From the NCBI GenBank assembly GCA_046760905.1, contig JBHIFB010000036.1, positions 1-25,759 of the forward strand: 25,759 nt of DNA, given 5' to 3'. Position 1 is the first letter of the stretch. Every line of letters starts with the position of its first letter. This DNA is from JBHIFB01 sp046760905 (GTDB taxonomy: Bacteria > Gemmatimonadota > CAZMKB01). A program made the translations under genes and the position numbers. Under the pieces are notes generated by a model. That model had not been told where the DNA came from. It did not search any database and saw nothing but the letters and a program-made list of their open reading frames with translations. Shown piece by piece: positions 8,163 through 15,065 of this stretch.

Positions 8163-10826
8163 ATGTACACTACACGTATTACTCGTATAGTATCATGCAT
8201 CATCATTTCATTGTTCTTCTTGTTCATGGCACATGAAATAGGAGCCCAGCAGCCCACAACTATAGAATCACCAGAGGAGTACTTCGGTTTCAAACCAGGC
8301 TCTGATGGTATGCTTTTCGACTATGAACAGCTAATCGGTTATTTACAGATGGTCAGCGGATCATCGCCGCGGGTAAAACTTGTGGAAATAGGCACTTCTC
8401 CGCTTGGAAAAACGATGTACGTTGCCTTCATATCATCGGAAGAGAATATTCGAAATCTTGAGAGACTAAAGGAGATTAACAGGAGACTAGCCCTCGATCC
8501 TAACATTCCAGAATTGGAAAGATCGTCCATGTTCGAGGAGGCAAAGGTTTTCATTCTTGCGACACTTTCCATGCATTCCGGGGAGGTAGGGCCAACTCAG
8601 ACTGCACCAGTGATTGCCTACAACCTTGCAATGGCCGAAAAGCCTGAACTGTTAAAGTGGCTTGATGACATTGTCTATATGATGGTTCCCTGCCACAACC
8701 CCGATGGGATGGATATGATCGTAGAGCACTATAGGAAATATAAAGGAACGATGTATGATGGAAGCTCAATGCCAGGTGTATATCATAAGTATATAGGGCA
8801 CGACAATAACCGAGACTTTATAATTCTTTCACAGGAAGACACCAGGGCTATTGCACGCATCTATAACCTTGAATGGTTTCCACAGGTCATGGTCGAAAAA
8901 CATCAGATGGGTTCGAGGGGGCCCCGCTATTTCGTTCCACCTCCTCATGATCCTATTGCGGAGAACGTCGACGAGGGTATCTGGAACTGGGTGGGCATAT
9001 TCGGCTCAAACCTGGTAAAGGATATGACAGGTCAAGGCCTCGCAGGCGTATCCCAGCACTATCTTTTTGACGACTACTGGCCCGGACCGACGGAGACCTG
9101 CATATGGAAGAACGTCATAGGATTTTTGACGGAAGCTGCAAGCGCAAAGTATGCGACACCATTGTTCATAGAACCAACAGAACTCAGCGTCTATGGCAAG
9201 GGACTTTCCGAATATAAGAAGAGTATAAACATGCCCCTCCCCTGGCCCGGTGGATGGTGGCGGCTGGGGGATATTCTGAGATATGAAGAAGCATCAACTA
9301 TGTCCATAATCAAAACCGCCTCACTCCACCGCCGAGACATACTCCGATTCCGTAATGATCTCTGCATAAAGGAAGTCTCTAAGGGAAAGACCGTTCCACC
9401 TTATTATTACGTATTACCGCTGGCGCAGCATGATAAGAGTGAGCTGGTAGAACTCGTGAATTTGCTGGAAGAACACGGAATCGCGGTATACAAGCTCTCT
9501 GCAGCCACAGACACCGGCGAATATACTTTCGAAGACGGTGACATTGTAATCCCCCTCTCTCAACCGTTTCGCCCATTCATCAAAGAAATGATGGAACCTC
9601 AGGTGTATCCTGTGAGGCATTACACGCCGGGGGGCGAAGTAATCAGACCTTACGACATAACGAGCTGGTCACTACCGCTTCACTGGGGGCTTAAAGCCAT
9701 CCCTGTGAGTGAACGATCCCTCGAGTTCGAATCTCAACTCGAAAAAATTGAGGGTCCCTATGATCTCAGAGAACATCTGCCAGAGGTTTATCATGCGGCA
9801 ATATTTACGGTCAATCATAATGAGAGCTTCAAAGCTGCATTCCTGTCACTTGAGTTAGGTTTGGAGGTATCTCGTATCGAAGAGGCTGTGGAGATAGGCG
9901 GTGAGCTCGTTCCCCAAGGGAGTTTCATAGTTTATTACGAAGAGGCGAAGAGCGACGAGTTTGAAAAACTTCTTAATAAAATGACAGTGCAGCCACTTTT
10001 TGCAGAAGAGCCGATTGATCTAAATACAAAACATATAGAGTTGCCGAGGATAGGTCTCGTCGAGACATATTTCCACGACATGGATGCGGGATGGGTTCGC
10101 TTCATATTCGACACCTATCACATACCGTTTTCGGTAATTCGCCCGGGCGAATTCGAATCGATTAACTTATCCAAGAGATACGACTTGATAGTGTTTCCCG
10201 ATGAAGATAAGTCTATCCTTTTGAAGGGCAAACGAAAAGCGGAGGATGGTGGTCAGTATATCATCAGCGAGTATCCTCCAGAATTCACCAAGGGTATCGG
10301 CGACAAGGGAATGGAAAAGCTGATGCAGTTTATAGACAAGGGCGGTATAATCGTTTCGTGGGGCAGATCGACGGGTCTCTTCATGGAGACACTCACTATC
10401 AGGCGAGGAAAAGAGGAAAAAGAGGAATTTCAACTCCCAATTAAGGACATATCGGATGAGCTTAAGAAGGAGGGCCTTTACTGTCCCGGCTCACTCATGA
10501 GAGTAAACCTCCTCGAAGGTCATCCTATCACCCTGGGTTCTCAGAAAGAATCCGTAGTTTTCTACCAGGGTAGACCAGCCTTCACCACTTCAATTCCAAT
10601 GTTTGATATGGACAGGCGTGTCATTGCAGCATTCCCAGAGAAGGACATCCTCGTCAGCGGATACTGCGAGAACGAGGAGAAAATTGGCAACAAAGTCGCA
10701 TTGGTCTGGCTTCGAAAGGGTAAGGGTCAGTTTGTTCTGTTTGGGTTCAATCCTCAGTTTAGGGCCTCGACCCAGGCAACATTCAAGCTGGTGTTCAACT
10801 CAATTTTGCTACCGCCGATACGTTAG
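8163..10826 (+). CDS. Secreted M14-family zinc carboxypeptidase-like protein
   Basis: The 887-residue protein begins with a signal peptide (hydrophobic core about residues 9-23, then HEIGAQQP). The M14 domain follows: zinc ligands His138 and Glu141 in SMHSGEVGPT and His247 in VEKHQMG, with the family's NPDGMD (179-184), HDNNRDF (213-219) and the likely catalytic Glu324 in FLTEAASA. This layout matches the large M14 peptidases common in Bacteroidetes-like bacteria, which remove C-terminal residues from peptides outside the cytoplasm. Residues from about 400 to 887 form a long C-terminal part, with a predicted alpha/beta region (GLVETYFHDMDAGWVRFIFD; GGIIVSWG) resembling a glutamine-amidotransferase-like fold; its role is unknown. 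A clear GGAGG ribosome site and its own promoter precede it. The C69 peptidase gene follows after 211 bases. Confidence 0.9.
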   Translation: MYTTRITRIVSCIIISLFFLFMAHEIGAQQPTTIESPEEYFGFKPGSDGMLFDYEQLIGYLQMVSGSSPRVKLVEIGTSPLGKTMYVAFISSEENIRNLERLKEINRRLALDPNIPELERSSMFEEAKVFILATLSMHSGEVGPTQTAPVIAYNLAMAEKPELLKWLDDIVYMMVPCHNPDGMDMIVEHYRKYKGTMYDGSSMPGVYHKYIGHDNNRDFIILSQEDTRAIARIYNLEWFPQVMVEKHQMGSRGPRYFVPPPHDPIAENVDEGIWNWVGIFGSNLVKDMTGQGLAGVSQHYLFDDYWPGPTETCIWKNVIGFLTEAASAKYATPLFIEPTELSVYGKGLSEYKKSINMPLPWPGGWWRLGDILRYEEASTMSIIKTASLHRRDILRFRNDLCIKEVSKGKTVPPYYYVLPLAQHDKSELVELVNLLEEHGIAVYKLSAATDTGEYTFEDGDIVIPLSQPFRPFIKEMMEPQVYPVRHYTPGGEVIRPYDITSWSLPLHWGLKAIPVSERSLEFESQLEKIEGPYDLREHLPEVYHAAIFTVNHNESFKAAFLSLELGLEVSRIEEAVEIGGELVPQGSFIVYYEEAKSDEFEKLLNKMTVQPLFAEEPIDLNTKHIELPRIGLVETYFHDMDAGWVRFIFDTYHIPFSVIRPGEFESINLSKRYDLIVFPDEDKSILLKGKRKAEDGGQYIISEYPPEFTKGIGDKGMEKLMQFIDKGGIIVSWGRSTGLFMETLTIRRGKEEKEEFQLPIKDISDELKKEGLYCPGSLMRVNLLEGHPITLGSQKESVVFYQGRPAFTTSIPMFDMDRRVIAAFPEKDILVSGYCENEEKIGNKVALVWLRKGKGQFVLFGFNPQFRASTQATFKLVFNSILLPPIR

Positions 10827-10875
10827 CTTCTGCATAGGAACAGGAAAAACTGGGGAAACTCCACCTCCTAATAAG

Positions 10876-10904
10876 TTGACAAATAGCATCTCTTCTGGTA
10901 TCAT
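10876..10904 (+). promoter_or_regulatory. Sigma-70-type promoter TTGACA-17-TATCAT for the C69 dipeptidase gene
   Basis: TTGACA is at 10876-10881 and TATCAT at 10899-10904, with a spacer of exactly 17 bases. The predicted start near 10911 gives a leader of about 127 bases before the chosen ATG at 11038. The leader contains a good ribosome site, GGAGG at 10921-10925, that does not serve an ordinary ATG downstream. Hexamers and spacing are identical to those before the HAD and M2 genes. Confidence 0.82.
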
Positions 10905-11037
10905 AATTGCTTTGAATGAAGGAGGAAACTGGAAAAACAGATACCCATCTAAAAAGTGGATTTTTACCAGTCCTGAACTATCGTACAGACCGGTTGACGG
11001 CGCACTTTCTTCGACAGCTAAGGAGATGCGGAAGATC

Positions 11038-12672
11038 ATGAAAATTATTACACTCTCAATCACAGGTGTCATCGCTTCGCTGGTTATATTTAACATCCAG
11101 CTTTTGACCGCATGTACTAATTTTCTTATCACCAAAGGAGCCTCAGCAGACGGATCCACGATGATAACCTATGCCGCTGATTCGCATGAATTCTATGGCG
11201 AACTCATATACCTGCCTGCTTCAACCCACGCAGAGGGAGAAATGCGGGATATCTATGAAATGGATACTGGTAAATATCTCGGTAAGATAAAAGAAGCGAC
11301 AAGAACTTATGCGGTTGTCGGCCTTATGAACGAACATCAACTGGCAATCGGCGAAACTACATATGGCGGCCGAGCAGAATTGAGGGACTCCACGGGCATA
11401 ATGGATTACGGGAGCCTGATGTATGTTGCACTTCAAAGGGCAAAAACGGCCCGCGAAGCAATTACTATCATGGGCGATCTCGTGAAGGAATATGGATATT
11501 GCAGCAGCGGCGAGTCGTTCTCCATATCGGACCCTGAAGAAGTCTGGATCATGGACTTGATAGGGAAGGGCCCTGAGAACAAGGGAGCCGTGTGGGTGGC
11601 ACGTAGGATACCAGACGGTTACATATCAGCTCATGCGAATCAGGCCAGGATACGAAGGTTTCCCCTGGATGACAGTGCTAACTGCCTCTATGCGGAAGAT
11701 GTAATATCATTCGCCAGAGATAAAGGGTATTTCAGCGGAAAGGATGAAGATTTCAGTTTCGCCGATGCATACGCCCCTCTTGATTACGGTGCCCTGCGTT
11801 TCTGTGAGTCAAGAGTGTGGTGTATGTTCAAACGTGCAGCCCCATCAAAGAATATCCCAGTTGATTATGTAAAAGGTATGGACGGAGCCAAGCCGCTGCC
11901 CCTCTGGATCAAGCCTGACAAAAAGCTTTCGGTCAGGGATGTGATGGCATTAATGCGAGATCATTTTGAGGGCACAGATTTTGACATGACAAAGGATGTA
12001 GGTGCCGGACCCTACAGCCTGCCTTATCGCTGGAGACCATTGACGTGGGAAGTAGATGGCGTAGAGTACTGCAACGAACGCGCCGTTTCGACGCAGCAGA
12101 CAGGTTACTCATTCGTTGCGCAGTCACGTTCGTGGTTACCAGATCCAATCGGTGGTGTCTTCTGGTTCGGGGTGGATGACACCTACAGTACAGTGTATGT
12201 TCCTATGTATTGCGGTATTCGAGAGGTACCGAAGAATTATGCCGTCGGAACCGGTTCATTTTACGATTTCACTTGGGAATCAGCGTTCTGGGTTTTCAAC
12301 TTTGTTGCGAATTACGCATATTCGCGTTACAGCGACATGATCCAGGATATACAGAAGGTACAGAGAGAACTGGAAGGTAAATTCTTGGCCGAACAGCCTG
12401 GAATCGAGGAGGCTGCGCTGGAGCTATACAAGAAAGCGCCGGGGCTTGCGAAAGACTATCTCACCGACTATTCGGTAAAGCAGGGAGAGATGACCGTAAA
12501 GCGCTGGAGGGAACTTGGTGAATTCCTGATCGTCAAATATCTCGATGGAAATGTCAAAGATGAATTGGGGAAAGTTACCCACCCAGGCTATCCTGAATCC
12601 TGGTATAGACTGATCGTAGAGAATACTGGTGACCATTTCAAGATGAAGAAGTTGCCTGGAGAAGAAGAATGA
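11038..12672 (+). CDS. Secreted C69-family (PepD-like) dipeptidase
   Basis: The protein of 544 residues begins with a hydrophobic signal sequence (residues 1-25) ending LLTA, directly followed by Cys26 in CTNFLITKGASADGSTMI. This is the C69/U34 dipeptidase pattern in which the N-terminal Cys, freed by processing, is the Ntn-hydrolase nucleophile. ASxDGSTxI, the YAVVGLMNEHQLAIGETTYGG block and ISDPEEVWIMDLIGKG are further family signatures. It should cleave dipeptides outside the cytoplasm. The open frame extends upstream to 10603 inside the M14 gene, but that part is non-coding. ATG 11038 begins the signal peptide, while ATG 11026 abuts AGGAG too closely. The stretch LTAC also fits a lipobox. 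It likely works with the neighbouring M14 and M2 peptidases in peptide degradation. Confidence 0.9.
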   Translation: MKIITLSITGVIASLVIFNIQLLTACTNFLITKGASADGSTMITYAADSHEFYGELIYLPASTHAEGEMRDIYEMDTGKYLGKIKEATRTYAVVGLMNEHQLAIGETTYGGRAELRDSTGIMDYGSLMYVALQRAKTAREAITIMGDLVKEYGYCSSGESFSISDPEEVWIMDLIGKGPENKGAVWVARRIPDGYISAHANQARIRRFPLDDSANCLYAEDVISFARDKGYFSGKDEDFSFADAYAPLDYGALRFCESRVWCMFKRAAPSKNIPVDYVKGMDGAKPLPLWIKPDKKLSVRDVMALMRDHFEGTDFDMTKDVGAGPYSLPYRWRPLTWEVDGVEYCNERAVSTQQTGYSFVAQSRSWLPDPIGGVFWFGVDDTYSTVYVPMYCGIREVPKNYAVGTGSFYDFTWESAFWVFNFVANYAYSRYSDMIQDIQKVQRELEGKFLAEQPGIEEAALELYKKAPGLAKDYLTDYSVKQGEMTVKRWRELGEFLIVKYLDGNVKDELGKVTHPGYPESWYRLIVENTGDHFKMKKLPGEEE

Positions 12673-12739
12673 GATAGGATTCAAGTATTCTTCCCCCAGG
12701 AGATGCCAGTTTGAATTTGGATTGCACAAGTTATAGTGT

Positions 12740-12964
12740 ATGAAAATCGTCGTTAAGCTTTTCGCGAAATTGAGAGAGTTTGGACCGGAGTATCAGGAAA
12801 TGGAAGTGCCTGAAGATACTTTATTGGAAGATTTGATTGAACTACTAAAACTCCCTGATGACCTTCCTGCGTTGAAAATAGTAAACGGCATAGCCTGTGA
12901 TCTACAGCAACCGCTTAGGGAAGGTGATGAGGTTGCTCTGTTCCCGCCCATTGCGGGTGGTTAA
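12740..12964 (+). CDS. MoaD/ThiS-family sulfur carrier protein
   Basis: This 74-residue protein has the beta-grasp pattern of MoaD: MKIVVKLFAKLREF at the start, LREGDEVALFPPIAGG at the end. The terminal Gly-Gly is what MoeB/ThiF-type enzymes adenylate and convert to a thiocarboxylate, the sulfur donor for molybdopterin dithiolene synthesis. MoaD relatives often sit beside tungsten aldehyde oxidoreductase genes, and here one lies 89 bases away but facing the opposite way. No MoaE, MoeB or MoeA gene is visible. No clear Shine-Dalgarno precedes the ATG. A TATAGT at 12732-12737 is only two bases upstream of it, so initiation may be leaderless or coupled to read-through from the C69 gene 67 bases upstream. 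Confidence 0.88.
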   Translation: MKIVVKLFAKLREFGPEYQEMEVPEDTLLEDLIELLKLPDDLPALKIVNGIACDLQQPLREGDEVALFPPIAGG

Positions 12965-13053
12965 ATCAAACACGAAATCCCCCCGACTGCCTCGACTGGA
13001 ATGCTGCAAGTTCTGACTGGCCTCCTTCCAATCCTGACAGGTCTCCTTTTCAG

Positions 13054-14790
13054 TTACCAGTTGAAGACTTTATCAAGATCTTCATCACTTATATCAAAGG
13101 TGACATTGTGAGGTGTGAATTGCTCATTCCTGAAGAACTCTGGTAGCCGATCGTGCTCAGAAGTGAAGCCTGCTTTTCTATTGAAATCCAGCTCCATTGT
13201 AAGAACCTTTCTCCCGAGCTCAGCCACACCCCCCTCGTCCAGATTCATTCCATAGAAGGCGTTTATCATGTCGATCAAAGCTTTAAACGTCTCTGGCTGA
13301 TCCAGCATTGCGAAAGCAACGAAAAGACACATACCAGTTGAATCGAGGGCGGCAGTGGCGATCTGGAGATTTCTCGACAACTCAATTTGTCCATCCGGCC
13401 TTAAAGGATCTACATGCCCCCCGACTTTGAGGATATTTTGACATACTGCATAACCCGCGGTATGATCCGCTCCCATAGGACTCGTGGCATACGTCACTCC
13501 GATGCCCTTGACTGCCCTTGGATCATAAGCCGGCATCGACTGTCCCTTCACCACGGGAGCTCTCTCTATTCCAAGAACTCTGGCTGTGACGGCTGCTCCA
13601 TTGCCGAGGATTCTTCCTAGGGGAGTGCCCTTCCCCACCTCCTTCACCAGATTGATAGCAGCTTCGGCATCACCAAATTTTGCCAATCCGGCCTCCATGG
13701 CCACTCCGATAGCAGCTCCCATTTCAATTGTATCTAATCCATAGTTATCATCCAGGAAATCCAGCATTGCGATGGCATCCATATCGCCGATCCCGCAATT
13801 TCCACCATGAGCCCATACTGTTTCATACTCAGGCTGTTTTGTAAGGAAGTTCCCATCCTTATCATGGAAAACCCCCGAGCACTCTATAACACAGCCTTTA
13901 TGACAAGCGTGAGTTGCTAAACCGCCTCGCTTCAATTCCAATTCAGCTTCCCTCTCTCCACTGATACTGGATGCGCCATCGAAACGCCCCTGCTTGAAGT
14001 TATATGTGGGATATCCGCCTACTTCGTTGACAATGTTTGTCAATACGTTTGTACCATATGCAGGGAGCCCTTCCCCAGTGACAGCATGTTTTCTTAATCC
14101 GTCGATGAACCGTTTGTTAGCTTCTTTGAATTTTTCCGGATCCTTCGGGGCACGCATTTTCTTCCCGCTGTCATCCAGAACAATCACCTTCACTCCTTTG
14201 GATCCCATAACCGCTCCAACACCCCCCCGCCCTGCATGACGAGTAGGACGTAATTCCATATCCGTGCAGGCGACGGATGCGCCACTCATCCTCATCTCCC
14301 CGGCCGGTCCAATAGAAATGCAAGAGATCGTATCTCCATAGTTCGCCTTCATCTTATCGACCAGATCGTAATTCGGGAGCATCTTCATGCTGTTATCCGA
14401 TATGATCTCGACGCCATCCTTGTTGATATGGACCTTATATAGATCACCGCCTACCGGTTTGCCCTCTAATACCACTGCTGCATAACCCAACCTGGCAAGC
14501 ATCTGTGAAGGTTGACCACCCGAGTTGGCTTCTTTTATTCCTCCCGTAAGAGGACTCTTGCAGCCAACGGATATACGACCAGACATTGCAGCGGTCGTCC
14601 CGCTTAACAAACCAGGAGCGATTACCAGTTTGTTCTCCGCGCCTAGAGGATGGCTCGCTGCTGGAACCTCATTAGCGACAATAGCGGAGGTCAGTGCTCT
14701 CCCTCCAAATCCGGCATAATCTCCAAGTGGCGTTTCACTGGCCTTCGGACCACCCTTAGCTCCAACGTCGATTCTTAGTATCTTATCCAT
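13054..14790 (-). CDS. Tungsten-containing aldehyde:ferredoxin oxidoreductase family protein
   Basis: The 578-residue length and layout match the AOR family, which uses a bis-tungstopterin cofactor and one [4Fe-4S] cluster to oxidise aldehydes to acids with ferredoxin. The N-terminal domain has GDYAGFGGRAL, VIAPGLLSGT, RISVGCKSPLTGGIKEANSGG and RHAGRGGVGAVMGSKGVK, the usual pterin-binding segments. Cluster ligands are Cys296, Cys300 and Cys304 (CHKGCVIEC, CX3CX3C as in one AOR subgroup) and Cys488 (DSTGMCLF). GDMDAIAMLDFLDDNYGLDTIEMG is another family block. The ribosome site AAGGAGG is five bases before the ATG. It is cytoplasmic and oxygen-sensitive, so the host is likely anaerobic. The substrate is unknown, but peptide-derived aldehydes would suit the surrounding peptidases. 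The convergent MoaD-like gene may help build its cofactor. Confidence 0.92.
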   Translation of the reverse strand: MDKILRIDVGAKGGPKASETPLGDYAGFGGRALTSAIVANEVPAASHPLGAENKLVIAPGLLSGTTAAMSGRISVGCKSPLTGGIKEANSGGQPSQMLARLGYAAVVLEGKPVGGDLYKVHINKDGVEIISDNSMKMLPNYDLVDKMKANYGDTISCISIGPAGEMRMSGASVACTDMELRPTRHAGRGGVGAVMGSKGVKVIVLDDSGKKMRAPKDPEKFKEANKRFIDGLRKHAVTGEGLPAYGTNVLTNIVNEVGGYPTYNFKQGRFDGASSISGEREAELELKRGGLATHACHKGCVIECSGVFHDKDGNFLTKQPEYETVWAHGGNCGIGDMDAIAMLDFLDDNYGLDTIEMGAAIGVAMEAGLAKFGDAEAAINLVKEVGKGTPLGRILGNGAAVTARVLGIERAPVVKGQSMPAYDPRAVKGIGVTYATSPMGADHTAGYAVCQNILKVGGHVDPLRPDGQIELSRNLQIATAALDSTGMCLFVAFAMLDQPETFKALIDMINAFYGMNLDEGGVAELGRKVLTMELDFNRKAGFTSEHDRLPEFFRNEQFTPHNVTFDISDEDLDKVFNW

Positions 14791-14858
14791 TCCTGCCTCC
14801 TTAGCATCATGCCTTGAAAGAAGAATTCAGATCATTCATCTTGTGCACTTCTCAAGTA

Positions 14859-14887
14859 AGTCTACATGAATAAGGCATAGCTGTCAA
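14859..14887 (-). promoter_or_regulatory. Probable promoter for the aldehyde oxidoreductase gene
   Basis: On the minus strand the consensus -35 box TTGACA (14887-14882) is followed after 17 bases by TAGACT (14864-14859), a weak -10 box. The predicted start near 14852 leaves a leader of about 60 bases before the ATG at 14790. Confidence 0.55.
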
Positions 14888-14961
14888 ATGAAAATCTGCA
14901 TAGATCGGGAACTCACCTGGCGAGCAAGGAGAGACTTTTTCAGAGACCAGTCTAAAACTAG

Positions 14962-14990
14962 TTGACAGAGTGCAACTCTATTGATATCAT
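14962..14990 (+). promoter_or_regulatory. Sigma-70-type promoter TTGACA-17-TATCAT for the M2 peptidase gene
   Basis: TTGACA (14962-14967), a 17-base spacer and TATCAT (14985-14990) place the transcript start near 14997. That is about 69 bases before the chosen ATG at 15066. Hexamers and spacing equal those at 5662-5690 and 10876-10904. Confidence 0.82.
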
Positions 14991-15065
14991 CATCTTTGTA
15001 AAGCTTACATGTATTCTGTAATGGGGTATGAGTCCTTTGATGGACTAAACCGTAAGGAGCGAGCG

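Noticed and set aside
6695..10996. Shared TGACCGGTTT word before the SDR and M14 genes (6695, 8125) and GACCGGTT before the C69 gene (10987)
   Set aside because: A ten-base match within about 1.2 kb of intergenic DNA is close to chance, its position relative to the promoters is inconsistent, and no larger pattern surrounds it.
10603..11037. Upstream extension of the C69 reading frame (about 145 more codons)
   Set aside because: It overlaps the end of the M14 gene in another frame and reads as low-complexity non-family sequence. The signal peptide and promoter place the start at 11038.
13000..13053. Imperfect direct repeat CTGACTGGCCTCCTT / CTGACAGGTCTCCTT between the MoaD and AOR genes
   Set aside because: Only two short diverged copies, with no target duplication or hairpin followed by a T-run; not enough to call a mobile element or terminator.
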